A stretch of 64,000 nucleotides of DNA from Phoronis australis (Eukaryota; Phoronida; Phoronidae), in assembly GCA_002633005.1 (NCBI GenBank), contig NMRA01000023.1, forward strand, positions 610,621-674,620, given 5' to 3'. The position numbers were made by a program, and so were the translations under genes. Positions 22,311 through 35,000 of this stretch are shown here, piece after piece (position 1 is the stretch's first letter; each line of letters opens with the position of its first letter). The notes below the pieces were generated by a model. It had not been told where the DNA came from and did not search any database. It saw nothing but the letters and a program-made list of their open reading frames with translations.

Positions 22311-25300
22311 ATATATGTATATTCATTATGCTGCTTTGAGACATGTGATTAAGTTGAAAGCCGACCCTTCGATTTCAAAATGCATACATCCCCAGTCAAG
22401 CTAAATTACTAATGTGTTTTCTAGAAATATTTTGCTTTCCAAAATTGTTTTGCCTCCTGATATAGAGTACAGCTTACCTGACATTTACTCTAGACAACGA
22501 ATTAAACAAATTTATTTTCTTCCACACAAACTCTTGTTACCTCCTTATGTTAAAACCTTTAAATATTTCTATATTCATAGAAAAGTGTTTACAAAACTAA
22601 ATTTGAAAAAGATCAATTTAGTAAATAATGATTACAAGTGTGCATCCTGTGGAACTGTTGAAACTTTTAACCATGTTTGTAGAATGTGGCTCTGTGAATA
22701 GTTTGTGGTGTGAAATTCAGAAACTTTTAATTTACGTAACTGCACAACACCATTTAATCTTAGATAAAAATGTTATTTTGACAGCATATTTTGGATGTAA
22801 TTTTGAAGATATTAGTACCATATTGACTAGTTGCCAGTATTTCATCCATAAATATTCTAGAGGCCAGATTATTCCTAGATATTCACAATTTCAATGTTTC
22901 ATGTGTAATTATTGTAAAGTAAGAAATATACAACCCCGTAAAACTGCCTTTTGGGAAACCCTCAATACTTATTTAGCTTAGATCAACCGTGAAGTTCTAT
23001 TATTTAGATATGTGCGTGTGTGTGTGTGGGTGTGTGCGTGTGTTTGTGTGCGTGTGTATGTGCCTGTGTTTCATTTGCATATATCTCATTGTTGTATATC
23101 TTTGTGTATTTAGAAATAAACATTTAAAAAAATATTGTTCATAATCAAGCTCACACGAGCAAAGATTTTATTGTTACTGGTGATTTTAATTATGATGCAT
23201 TGTGTAAGAAGACAGTGGGTAAGATTAAGGCATGGGAACGAGAGTTGGGTATGCAGAATATTATTAACGTGCCCACAAGGGTTACCGACAAAACTTCTAC
23301 ATGCCTTGATCTTATTCTTGTATCAAACGTTGACAAAGTTTTTAAGTTTGATAGTATACCCATTGGGATTAGTGATCATAATCTTGTATTCACCGCGTAT
23401 AAGACTTGTCGCCCTAGGTTTCCTTCACGTATCATTACCAAGCGTTCATATCGCACCTTCGATAACGAAGACTTTCTCAGAGATCTACAGGCGATTGATT
23501 GGGGCGCCGTTACCACCGCTGTTGATCCCGATGCCGCTTGGACGATTTTCAAGCAAAGTTTCATTGGAGTAATTAATAATCATGCCCGCGTAATCCAATT
23601 GAAATTAAAGGGCAAATCACCCGAGTGGTATAATGATAACCTCATAGCTCTCTCTCTCTCGCAAGAGAGATTACCTGAAGCGAATAGCTCAGCGTACTCG
23701 AAATTCATCTGACTGGGGTATCTTTAAGAAAGCCAGAAATAATGTAAACAATGCTTTAAACGGGCTAAGGCTGAGTATTACGACCAAGTTATTAATGAAA
23801 ACAAATCTAACGGGAAAACTCTCTGGAAAATCAAAAAATCAATTTTACCTAACAAGTCCAAGTCTGTCGCAAACGAATTTCTAATTGGAAACGATTTTGT
23901 TTCGGACAAAAGTAAAATAGTAAATGCATTTAATGACTTTTTTTACTGGCATTGGCCAAAAACTTGCTGAGAATTTCAGTATGTCAACTATTGAGCTCCC
24001 GCCCAAGATACAAGAGGGAATATCATTTAAGTTTCAAGACATTCAAGTTGACTACGTCCGAGAACAAATAAAAACTCTGAACTCTAGTAGTGCCAGTGGC
24101 ATCGATAGCATTGATGCCAAACTATTAAAACTGGCGTCTCAACAAATAGCTGAGCCCCTTACCAATATCATGAATTTAAGTTTAAAAACGGCCACAATTC
24201 CTTGAGAATGGAAGATGGCAGTTATTACTCCTGCTCTTAAAGATGGTGAAAAGTCAAGTTGCGAAAATTAGAGACCAAAATTCTCTTCTCTCGGCAGCAC
24301 AGTCTCTGATTTCCGCCCCTTGTATTCCACTCTTACTACAAACATTGATGCTAATGAGTTTATCTTTAATAATATGGATCAGGGGAGGCTAACTGGTGCT
24401 GTCTTTGTTGACCTTAAGAAAGCCTTTGACACTGTGGACCATAGTATCCTATTGCAGAAACTAGAGTCTTATGGAGTTAATGATAACGAACTCCTTTGGT
24501 TTAGAAACTACTTATGCGACCGTAAACAGGCCACCAAATACGGTGGTATACTTTCTGACTACTCAACCGTAATCACGGGGGGTACCTTAGGGTTCCATTT
24601 TGGGCCATCTATTATTCACTATTTTTGTTAACAACCTCCCTACTGTCCTCCTCAACAGTGTCCCAGTTTTATACGCTGATGACACTGTAATTATGCCCAC
24701 AGCTGGATCAGTAAAAGAACTCGAAACTTCTCTCAACGATGAGCTAGCCATTATCCATAACTGGCTGATTCAAAATAAACTCACTCTTAACGTTAGTAAA
24801 ACTAAGTCGATGCTGTTTGGAACCCACCAGAAATTAAAACAACAAAAACTGTCCCTTTCTATCAACGGTTCTCCCATCGAGAATGTTGACAAGTTTAAGT
24901 ACTTAGGCCTTANTATTGTTTACCGGTTTGGAGCACACTAGTGACACACTTGTCAGCAAAGTCCAAGTAATCCAAAATAGAGCCGCCAGGGCTATCCTGG
25001 GTACTAAAATTAGGGACACTAGGGTTGACGACTTGTATTCCAAGCTGGGATTTATGAAAATAAGACAAAGAAATAAATATCTCTCTGCCTGTTGTATGTA
25101 CAGATGTATCAATGGCTTGGCTCCAGCATATCTCAGCAGTAAATTCAATAGCAGCCAGGCTGTACACTGTATATTCTACACGTTCTTCTGTTGCTGGCAA
25201 TGTTTATTCTAAAAAATTAAAACCGAGACGGGCAAGAGATCTTTTATCTATGCAGCTGCTATAATATGGAATTCTTTTAGCCCAGAAATTAAACGGTCCA

Positions 25301-26198
25301 ATTCAATTGCTACCTTTAAAGCAAATATTAAAAGGTGGCTGTTATTTACTTGACCTTTTATACCCTGCCTGTCTTAATCATGTCATTTTTTCATTGTCGT
25401 AAATACTCTCACTGTCTAGAATCATCTCTTAATTTATTTCATCTGTCTTAGTTAAATTTTTACCATTATTTGTCATCTAGTTATTGTCTTAATTCTCAAC
25501 CTGTTTTGATTGTATCTTTGTTACGTATATTTCATTGTTGTTTTATTACTTCATTGTATTATATTACTGTTTTTCTTGTTGAGGGCCCTCTTGGAAAGCA
25601 GTGCTATCACTGAAGAGGCCACCCTCATTTTAAATATCACAATAATAAATAAATAAATAAAAAATCATTACAGCTCGCAGTGCAACATTTAACACTTTTG
25701 CAGGCTATAAAATGGCGAAAGTCAACAATTGTAATATTATAATAGGTGCAACTCTGGGATGGGATTCCTACCAGTGCGCACTGTTGAAGGTAAATATTTC
25801 ATACTAAGAAAGGACTGTTGAAACGGTGGTAATAGCGCATTCCATTTAAGAAACTAGCGGACGCTACATGTGTGTCACAGGTGATGTATGTACACATTTT
25901 ATTCCGGGAGTAGCAATAATTAAACTATCTACGCTAATTTTACAGGGACAGAAAAAAGTTTTAAATAGCACACAGTTTACTATCTTTCTAAGCAGAGCAC
26001 CCAAGATTATTAATATTACTTTATCGTACCATTTGCTACTCTTTCCCTGTGTAGTATGTATTCTCTTTCGTCCCATTTCTTTGCCAGAAAGCGATTAGTA
26101 GCTTTTGCCACGGACTGGTGAGATCGATGAGTAAGCGTTTCTGACGCTCGTCTTCCTTCATGGAACTTCGTGATTTGAACACTAGCGTGTAAAGACAT
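17916..26198 (-). CDS. Hemingway/CFAP97-domain protein with long Ser/Lys/Glu-rich tail
   Basis: Four coding exons on the minus strand: 26198-26030, 22235-22165, 21030-20854, 19601-17916. Splice phases are 1, 0, 0, giving 700 aa. Residues about 28-105 match the Hmw_CFAP97 domain as I know it: A-T-N-R-F-L-A-K-K-W-D followed by Y-I-L-H-R-E-R-V, then D-D-K-A-P-P-A-F-V-H-L-Q-V-K-L, then I-L-R-I-T-H-E-N-R-A-I-L-K-R-I. This family (CFAP97, CFAP97D1, fly Hemingway) acts in ciliary and sperm axonemes. The C-terminal ~550 residues, in a single exon, are low complexity and rich in S, K, E, D and R, with repeats such as SSSSRATSGKSSK and SSSSRETSGKSSK; they look disordered. Start is the ATG at 26198. An alternative acceptor at 21046 breaks the phase. 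Intron 1 holds two LINE fragments. Confidence is high for exons 2-4 and good for exon 1. Confidence 0.82.
22264..22313. repeat. (AAAT)n microsatellite
   Basis: About 12 units of AAAT/TAAA, located 30 bp upstream of the acceptor of CFAP97-like exon 2. It may be a LINE 3'-tail remnant, since ATAA repeats also end the LINE at 25665. Confidence 0.95.
22400..23131 (+). mobile_element. decayed 3' end of a non-LTR retrotransposon
   Basis: Broken frames translate to YKCASCGTVETFNHV and, after a frameshift, FVECGSVNSLWCEIQKLL. This is the CxxC...ETxxHxFxxC...W zinc-knuckle that closes the ORF2 of L1/Tx1-like and some other LINEs. It ends in a TG microsatellite and AATAAACATTTAAAAAAATA. The reverse transcriptase part is missing, so it is 5' truncated. 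It sits in intron 1 of the CFAP97-like gene, in antisense orientation to it. Clade assignment is tentative. Confidence 0.55.
23011..23070. repeat. (TG)n microsatellite
   Basis: Imperfect TG repeat with GC and GG interruptions, inside the 3' part of the LINE fragment. Confidence 0.9.
23132..25665 (+). mobile_element. decayed CR1/Jockey-group LINE with endonuclease end and reverse transcriptase
   Basis: Frame fragments in order: end of the AP-endonuclease domain (SCLDLI-like TCLDLILVSN and ISDHNLVF), linker, then reverse transcriptase blocks FVDLKKAFDTVDHSILLQKL, the catalytic YADDT (about 24675), LNVSKTKSMLFG and FKYLGL, followed by VQVIQNRAARAILG and the C-terminal AAAIIWNSFSPEIK and TFKANIKRW. 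The 3' end is ATAA repeats. The frame is broken by several shifts and stops. At the single N (24913) about 60 codons expected between FKYLGL and the NRAAR block are missing. It is 5' truncated and inactive, inserted in intron 1 of the CFAP97-like gene, opposite in orientation. Confidence 0.8.
24913..24913. other. single undetermined base at a probable deletion or misjoin
   Basis: One N inside the LINE, just after FKYLGL. The protein then jumps to the end of the reverse transcriptase region, so the N marks a join. The N at 2420 marks a duplication in the same way. Confidence 0.7.
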
Positions 26199-27839
26199 AC
26201 TTGCCTAGCTAGTAAATAACGAAAAAACGAGAAACCTCTGTTGTTACTTTCGATTAGCCTTACATCTTTGCGATAATCCGTTTGCCGAATCACACATTTA
26301 ATTGACAATTGTTGCGTGGTTTTCGAAGAGTATTCACGCTGCTACAACGTTTATTCAACATTAAGCATGCGCGTGCACGTGTGTCACGCTATATTTTGAT
26401 AACACTATTTGCATGTTGTAGAATTGTTCAACACTTGCTAGATATTCAACACATCGTCTTCACTTGCAAGCGAGATTTTCAATACAGAAATTCTCTGCAC
26501 CCACCCTGTCATGACGACAGTTGAACAAAGCTGATTCACAAGTTATTCATTTACAGTCATTTGCTAGATTACTTAGTTACAATTTTCAGCGAGTTATTTG
26601 TATTCGAAATAATTTGCTACTTTACCTTTTATAACAATTTACATGCACACTTCAAAGAACTTTAAGGTCGTGGACCATATTTCAGTCCTCTAATAGTAAT
26701 GGGAAACACTATAGATAGTGAAATTGTTTTTGATTTTCCTATTTGTTGCATCAGTTTTTTGTCTGGCACCTTCTTTTGGTGTCGTAGCGAATGACTAAAT
26801 AGTTTGCACGCGCTGACAATTTGCTCTGTGACATTCACGCGAGCGTCTTAACAACGGTTTTGCATCCAGAAGAGAGAAAACAAGCATGAACTCTCCAGTG
26901 AGTTGAAGGTTTTGTTTTTGAGATGTTTTTCCGCCAGGAAGTCCATGAACACTTGTTGAAAACTAGGCCTACACCACGCAACGCTTCTGTTTTCATTTGA
27001 TTGGCTGCTGCAAATGTTTAGTGAGATTCAGTTTATCCCAAAACGAGAAACCTGGTTGGCATCAAAAAGTGGGATTCAGTGATGGAATACTGATCCGTGT
27101 AGCAGAGTGAATAATTGCCCCCACGCGGCACATTTAATTCGAAATATCTCTTCAGGGAAATTCTACGGAACTGCTTGTTTTGGGAATTCCCAATACATGC
27201 ATTGGTTTGTCCAGCAGAATAATTAAAGGGACGAAGCGAATGCAAAGTATTGTTTTCAATGGCTGCTCTAGATTCCCTCCGACGGTTCAGTTTATTCAAA
27301 CCGTTAGGACACCCGAATGACTCTCGACTTCGAATTTCTGATAACAGACTAGCCAGCCTGCTAGCTGTATGAAGACTGTCGTCAAAATACAGCTAGGCAC
27401 CACTGTGTGTAGTTCTTCCGTAGACCTCGAAATTGCACAAAGCCAGGGTAGTTCTGCTCGTCACCTCGCCGTGAAACTTGTATCAACATGTAAAGCTAAA
27501 GACCGCACGGGGTGCATGCAAAACCTGGGAATCAACCGATACTCACCTTGCCCGTTACAGCCGTTTAAGTGAAAAACAATGCAATAAACGTCATTTTCTT
27601 GCGTAACTCTCCGCCTTTTCTAACAATGAAGAGTATTTCGTCGTTTTGAAAACAATACGCTCGTGTCACGCGCACTCGCCATTTCCTAAATTTTCGCGAC
27701 AACTTCGGAGAAGCAAAATTTGTTCTGAAATTCGGTTTTTCGGTATCGAAATTCTAAAAACTTGTAATGAAGTGAAACCAGTTCCAATAATTTGTTGTGA
27801 CATGTACGCAAGCTCGTGAAAGAACAGCAGTTGATTGAA

Positions 27840-27966
27840 GAATCTGCGAAAAAAGAAACTGGCCAATAGGTGACACGATATTTCATGTGGAGCGATCTTT
27901 AGCGAGGGCTTTCGGCGCCATGAAATATTGCGTCACTTATTGGCCAGTTTCTTTTTTCGCCGATTC
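27840..27966. repeat. fold-back repeat, ~48 bp arms and 31 bp loop
   Basis: The left arm (27840-27887) and right arm (27919-27966) are inverted copies centred on a loop. Both carry the segment AAACTGGCCAATA and its complement. A related single sequence lies at about 13950-14030 (GAATCGGCGAAA, ATTGGCCAAC, TTTCATGGCGC), so this is a dispersed family. Confidence 0.7.
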
Positions 27967-28373
27967 GTCAGTCAAGTGCACCGGCTTTCGGGAGGTTGTC
28001 TATGTTGGAAAGAAATGTAGCATTTTTGGTGTTACCTTCATGTTTATTACTTCTATGACCCCCTGGACAAAATGCTGCAGGTCCTGCACCTCACCCTCTT
28101 GCTTATGATGTATATCCCGTAATTTACATTAGCTTCCCTGCTAGATTTTTTATTTACTCTATATTTTGTCTATGCATGTATTTTTCAAACACACCTCTCA
28201 TATTTTTTATATCCTAAATGTTTTAACAAAGACACTTCACAATTTTGAATTTGACAAAATAAAGTCGACGTCTTGCTTACTTCGTCGGAGGACACATATC
28301 TGCTCGGTGTTGCCACGGTCCATGACATAAAAATGGCGGTGGCCAATGAGATTAATCTTGTTAACCTCTTTGT

Positions 28374-28550
28374 GGAAACTCGACGATTTCAGACATATTT
28401 TGAATACACTGCACGGGAGATGCGATGTAGACGATTGCCAAGATATCAGTGCCTATCCACATAACCTCGCCGTTTGACGTTCGCCTAAGTATTTCGATTT
28501 AGTTGAAAATAAGGAAATCCCATCAAAAACGTTGCGAGAGCTGTGTACTG
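28374..28550 (+). repeat. dispersed repeat family A, copy 2
   Basis: Matches 12697-12875 over about 175 bp (GGAAACTCGACGATTT, GATTGCCAAGATATCAGTGC, CATAACCTCGCCGTTTGACG). See the other copies at 12697 and 9307. Confidence 0.7.
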
Positions 28551-28566
28551 TACGTAATACATGATA

Positions 28567-28640
28567 ACGCATGGGCGGCGCACTATTGGGGGCTGGAGGG
28601 GTGGGGGGAGGCACCGCAGAGGGGCTGGGGGTCTATAGCC
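28567..28640 (+). repeat. GC-rich dispersed repeat end, copy 2
   Basis: Reads GCATGGGCGGCGCACTATTG then GGGGCTGGAGGGG; the inverted partner is at 4196-4255. Confidence 0.5.
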
Positions 28641-29433
28641 CCAACTTTCTTCACTGCTGCGCAGCCTATGTAACGTCACACGGAAATAGGGGAACTTCGT
28701 ATCGCATGGGCATGTTTTACTGAGTCGCGTTGCAATAATTGAACAATGCATTAATCATTACGTTACAATCAAACTTATCAAGCGCATATGTTTTACAGTT
28801 TTATGCAACCCAGCCCAGGTGTCTAAACCTGTTGAACCGGACGGATCGGCGGAGTAAATGGAGTGCAGCTATTTCTTGGTTTCATTATGAACTGTTTGAA
28901 CGGCTACCTCAATCCACTCAATTGTATGTAAAACGCACAATAAATATCAACTTATGAATTGTGGGCAGATTTGGTAGAAACATTAATATTCAGAAGCAAA
29001 AGCAATCATAAATGAAATCAAACTTTTCAGACTAGCGAATGGCTCACCAGAATCGACTTTCAACAGTACATTTTTCTAAAGATTCCATGCTTTAGTGTAA
29101 CCATAAGCGCGGTCAGTGTGACTATTTATTGACTCCGATATTTTGAGCGCTAGAGAGAATATAACACGACAATCAGACCAAGTGAATTAAATCTTGTGCA
29201 TAGCATATTGGGTGAATTTTCTTCATTTCATTGAAGACATTCTCAGAAAGGAGAAAGTCAAAGAGTTTGCAAAGGGAATCTGGTGAGGACTTGTAAGTAA
29301 TACTTGTTTTGAGGCATGTTTGTGTTGAATTGAGCGTATTTTTCTCTTGATTACAATTGTTGTAAATTTCTTTATTTCGGTTAATAATGTTTTTTGTTGT
29401 TGAGTTAGGCAAGATTGAGCAAGTAGGACTTGC

Positions 29434-29575
29434 TTAGGCCCAAATTGTCACAAGTAAAAATTGTTACAATTTGGTCAAATTGTGGCAATTTGGGCCTGCA
29501 GTTCTGACAAAAATTGTCACAATTTTGAAGCTGTGACGATCTGGGAAGTTGTGACAATTTAGGCCAGCACATAAC
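29434..29575. repeat. cluster of short palindromic repeats built on AAATTGTCACAA
   Basis: AAATTGTCACAA and its complement TTGTGACAATTT, or close variants, occur at least five times in 140 bp, often joined to AGGCCC or GGGCCT. The outer pair AGGCCCAAATTGTCAC and TGGCAATTTGGGCCT forms a hairpin at about 29436-29497. Confidence 0.7.
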
Positions 29576-30056
29576 ACGGAACACAATCTTTTAAATAAAG
29601 AAAAGTATTCCGTACACGTCGCATTCAGTCAGTGGCAGCGGCATTGGCCCTTACAACAAGACAATCGTGTGGTAAGTTGGTACAAGGGTATTAAATGTTG
29701 GCTCAGCGGGGTCACAAGTGCTGATGAGCACAAAAAGGATGATGTAACAAGGGCCGGGATTATATATTTTTCTCAAAAACGAAATTATTTTTTAACATTT
29801 TCCGTCCTACTTTGATATGAACTCTTATTCTGAACTCGAGTGCATTACGGCTCTCGTGGATGACTGTGCAACTGTATTTTGCACTTGGTGACCCCATAAT
29901 TTAAGCTCTAAATCCTAGTCTATACTTGACATCTCGAGTTGTTGCGCGAGTTTATAGGAAGAGTCTAGAGGTCATCAAATGCGAATTTGGACTACCCGGT
30001 TCAAAATGGTTTGGGTAACCCGTAATATATTCAAGGACAGAACAAATAAAAAAAAA

Positions 30057-30663
30057 CGTACCGAGAGAGGTGTATATAAAGTAATAATCCCACTCGAAAT
30101 TATTTCGTGCATCGACCTAGACTGAATCCCATACGATTCGAATTCCTAAGTTTGTTTCATTTTTCGCAGAGTTTATAATACTTCCGGCAGACTGTTCACG
30201 TGGCGGATCACATCCTGTATGTACGACATGTACTTGGTTGTTAGGTTACAGGTTTTCTCTAGTAAAAACAGTTTTAAATGCAACAATTTATTACTTGATA
30301 AGAGATAACAAATATGAAAACAACGGTGATTGTGCATTGAACTTGCAACAATTCCTGAACATAGCTTAAGTAACCAAAATAACGAGGAATCGGCGCCTGA
30401 GTTGCAGACAATATAATATTTAGCAATTGAAAACTAAGACAGAAGTGTCATACAATTAACAGTTTTGTTCCAGATGTTACGTTTGGGACCTGATTGCATG
30501 TTGAATGTTATATACACTGCTGCAATTGTTTTACTTTAAACTATTTTGGGAAAGTTTGATGATTGAACCGGCTAACGACGTCGAGTCGACTTTGACCTAC
30601 CTTTTGAACTTTACATGTAAGAGGGCGCTGTTAAAGTAGTCCGGTAGGGAAATACGGAAAACA
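30057..30663 (+). repeat. dispersed repeat family B, copy 2
   Basis: Collinear with 11238-11870 across its whole length. The inverted arms seen around copy 1 (10661 and 12175) are absent here, which suggests that the 600 bp block is an independent repeat. Confidence 0.8.
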
Positions 30664-32094
30664 AATATCACTTTTCCGTATTGCACTCGACTGATTCAAC
30701 GTGTAGGTGATAACAGATAATTATCCTGAGTTCGAAGGAGAAAGACAAATGTAAAATATATTTTCAAATAAAAAGATTAGCACCCAGGGACATGGTGTCA
30801 TATGATGCAGGTGGTTTACATGAACGAGCAGCTTAGAGATGTATATAGGAATAGTCGTCGTTATGTAAATCATCAGAAAGGAGGGTTGTTGGGTGATAGC
30901 GAGGAACAGTGCTTAACTGGTAACACACAGCAGGCTTCTTAATGAAACGCTATATCCCATCGTGTCGAGTGAATGACTTGTCGCGACTGGCATAGAGGTA
31001 TGCCTGAAGAACATTGGGTAGGGCATGGTTTCGATTCCTGCTCCTCGATATATCTCTCCGCAGATGTATTTCCTTGGGGTTGAACTCGTTTCTCGGCCGG
31101 GGATGTACTGGCGATCGTTGACACGGATTTGCTCATAGAAATTTGATTTTGCCGCTCCCATAGATCACGTGCAGAGAAAACTTGGCTGCGGATCTCAACT
31201 TTAACTTTTAAACGGTGATCGCAAATTCACACCGGATACTGGTCCGTCACCTAACGTTTATTTTTGAAGCTCGTACTCCAATTCAGTAATAACACTTTGG
31301 GCGACAGTGTTCCTTTTATAGTCTTCGCACGACCGATGTAGCTGAAGGTAGGATCATCTTGAAGACTAATGAATCAATCAGGGGAGACCATCAATAGGAT
31401 GAAAACTTAAGCAGAAGGGGTAGTCACGTAGGACGAAACAAATCCATCTCATGGGAAATAATACAAGCAACGGAGTAAAACGAAGTGCACAAGGACAAAT
31501 AGTATCTCCAGACTGTTGCACACAATGTAGTAGGGCACATAGGTCTAGAAGTGGCGATGAACTCCAGGAAAAGAGCTTGAGGTTTGGTGTGTTTTTTGAC
31601 AACCAACAAGCTAACCTGAGAAATAGAGGTGCCAGTTTCACACTTTTGGCTGTTGCAACTTTCTTCGAAGGACGAGTGCCCGTCTTGAGACCACATTGGT
31701 CAGTGCTCAATCACGGTGATCGTCTGGTGAAGAGTAAACACTTTAGCAGTTAATAATGTTTTGAATTTTGGGACTTCTTACCACGGCACCCTAAAATAGG
31801 TGGGTGAACGAATATACTTGGCACCGATGTTCAATGAACTCTGGGGCGCTGTGAATAGTCTGTTTTTCTCATTCATAGCGTGATTTCAGTCTTTAATTTC
31901 TGCTCTAAGGAACGACACAGAGTAAACATAATAAGATTTAACTTAAAAGTGCGAGTCAGAGACAGAAATAACGCTTGATCATGAATTATGTCCACAGTGT
32001 GTGGATACTGGGGGATTGTTTTAAGTTGATGATCTGTAGTTTTTTCGCCTGAACTGAAAGATAATTCAAATATTTACGTTAAAATAACTTTAGG

Positions 32095-35000
32095 ATGTCT
32101 CATTTCAGTTGTCCCTCTGTACAAAGACGCTTTTTATTTGATGCTGCAGCGGTGAGTTAATATTGAAAATTCTGTTTCTAACCTGTAACATTTTAAGAGG
32201 TGACATGTGTAGGAAATCTATTTTTTCAATTTCAAAATCAGGAAAATTAAAAATAGTTTTCTTTGCTCAGTCAAATCCTTTTCCTTGCTAGCTTGTTGAC
32301 AGGAAACACATGCTTTTTCATGGAGACCCGCCGCCATTGGAAGATTTTAACGATATTGTTGACATTGACGATAACAGAGCTGAAGATATTGTGTCCCAGG
32401 AACTATGCAGGAAAGTCCTGGAGTCGGGACCATTTAGGTTTGTATTTCTTATTCTAGCAACAACGGGGTTCAGACTAAATGCGATTTCTCACATGACCTG
32501 TAATGTGTTACGACAAGACTGCTTAATAACACCGAGTACTTAATTTTTTTTTATTACATGAGCGAATCACAAAGTAGTGCAGAATAGAAATTCATACGCC
32601 TTACATTTTATCATCCGCAAAACATTAATACCAAGAACCAAACAATGCCGGAATTCCTCGATGAAAACAAGGTTATGGATGACAAATTGGGTATCGCAAC
32701 TGTAATTAAAAGAGAGGGTGTTCTGTACACGGTAAAAATAGTTGGGACAGATTTTTTTAACATTCATGACGCCAGACTAGCAAAATTAGCTGAAAGTGAA
32801 AAATATCTTAGTGTAACCACTGGCGGGTCAAGTCGGTTCGTCGACTGCCACCCTTACCAAGTCAGTGAAACATATCTATGTACTCCCAGTCGAAAGGACA
32901 TGCAAGCAATTTCATAACGGATCCATCTTCGGCGGCGAATTCCATATCCACATACATTGAAACTGGGAAGAACCTCAACTCAACATGTCACACGGTGAGC
33001 TGACCAGTTGTGCTGTCTCAAGGTCATTTCAGTGCTCAAGCACGGGGTAGTCCTGCTGACTCTGTTATTTATAACAGTTTGTTAACTTTTAAAGTTATAA
33101 CTCCAAAGAGCATTTATTAGGTTCTAACTTCAACGTTTGTTACGAAAGCTAAATGAAATTTAGAATTGTCAAGTTTGCAATAAAATTATTAGCAAAAATT
33201 AACCGGGTTTACTTTGGATTGCCTAATCTTGCATTTACAAAACTTGCGTCATGTGGTTGAAAGTTCCAGACAGGTCGAGTTTTTCGGGAAAAAGATGGTT
33301 TTACGGTTCACGTGAGAAAACAAATCCTACACACGTCTCAGGTTTGTGACATGGGCAAAACCTCTTGGAAATTTCCAAAAGAGTTTGCCTTGATATCATA
33401 AAACTGAGACTCGTGTAGGATTCTCTATATCCCTTTCACTCAACTGAAATTATATTATAGCCATCGTTTGACATTTTTATTAAAGGTGTTACTAAGTTCT
33501 AAAAAAATAACAATACTAGGCCTATACCTTTGAGATAAGGCGTTGCAATGTTTGGTTTCTCAACCAATGTATCTTTACAAACTGCACTATTGACCTGGTA
33601 AAACTGTCAAAAGCATAACTTCGAAAAACAACAAGATAAAAGTAGACGAAAATTACGAAATAGGACAAAAATATTCCGAGTGGAGCGCTCTTCGCCAGCC
33701 GCTGCACTGATCGATACATAAGAACACACCTCTCAGAATGTTCAGCTATTGTTAAACTGAATGTGTACATGTATATTTACCCGTTTTTATATTCTCTTTA
33801 AATGATAAGTCGGTGATGCCGTGCTTCTATTTATATCCTTATGTGGAATCCATTATTTCATACGTAACGCCTGCGGATGAAAACGTTTCTCCTTTAAGTG
33901 TGAACCACGTGTGTTTAATCGTATCATTCATTTGTATAGTACTAAATTTACTCAAATGTTCAATAAATTATTCACACTACGTTGCTGAAGTACATGAAAT
34001 GGAAGAAATTAAAGGGACATTGTCATTATTAAGGCTTAAACCCCACATTGATAGACGGGGTAGACCTTAAGGTCTTAGCAACAACAAAGTATGTTGTAGT
34101 TCTGCGATGTTATTACAAGTTGCGAACTTCTCGGCGTTGCTTGCTAGCCATTCGCTGAAATCAATGTCGGTGACTTTACCAGTTAATACGGGTAAAATAT
34201 GTTTATTTATCGAGTGGGATTGAGCTCCGCCACCACAGCATCAACCGCGGGCTGCAGGTTCGAGTCCGCGTTGTGGCAAATCTCAGAAATTCATTTTCTT
34301 CCCGATAACGACCCTTTAACGAAGTAGACCGACGAGGCGATGTTCGTATTACACTTCGGCCTGCGTTTGTTTTAGGCTGGTGATACTTGGTCTAATCATA
34401 ATCAACGCCATTCTCATCGGTATTCAGACGAACGAAGAACTGGTAAGTCAATACGAATCCGCCGTTTTTAAAATCCCAATATCAAATTATCATCTTTGAC
34501 GATTTTTGTCATAACTTTAAAGCGTCTAAAAGCCATATTCTGATATTTGCTCTTTCTTTGCGTTCTCTGTTTGAATCGGCACTGGTTACAGTAAAACGAA
34601 TATAATTTCTTTGCCGACTAATACGAACCGGATATGAGAAGTTACTTACAGAGCCCTCTCTGGAGCAATAACCAACTGCCGGTTCTTCTCAAGTCTAGCA
34701 GCCATTACTAAACCAAGTAAAGATCACGTTAAGACCGATTTTACAACTGCAAGCGGCCTAAGTCAAATGTTTGCCCTTTTAAGGTGACTGAGTAAATTCA
34801 CAACCATAATAATTAAAGCTGTGTTCACAAAATTTGTTTCAGACTATAGATTACTTCTATCTGTTAACAATCTTCGACCAGTTTGTGCTTACCATCTTCA
34901 TCTGTGAGCTGCTTCTCAAGTGGTACTACGGCTTCTGGGTGTTCTGGAGAGTTGGCTGGAACGTCCTCGACTTTATTATTATCCTCCTGCTATTAGTTGG

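Larger units (their letters stand above)
26199..32094. promoter_or_regulatory. 5.9 kb head-to-head spacer between CFAP97-like and CatSper4 genes
   Basis: The start codons of the minus-strand CFAP97-like gene (26198) and the plus-strand CatSper4 gene (32095) face away from each other across this stretch. I found no convincing exon or promoter motif in it. It holds a fold-back repeat (27840-27966), family A and B repeats (28374, 30057), a GC-rich repeat end (28567), a cluster of short palindromic repeats (29434-29575) and a tRNA-like fragment near 30980-31050. Whether the two genes share control elements cannot be seen from sequence. Confidence 0.4.

Noticed and set aside
30960-31060. tRNA-like pattern (TGGCATAGAGGTA ... 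GGTTTCGATTCC)
   Set aside because: The boxes resemble A and B boxes, but no acceptor stem or anticodon arm forms, so I did not call a tRNA gene; at most it is SINE debris.
31451-31753. 100-codon plus-strand open frame (with overlapping minus-strand frames)
   Set aside because: No domain, no splice link to CatSper4, and both strands are open here, so chance is likely. A hidden small gene cannot be excluded.
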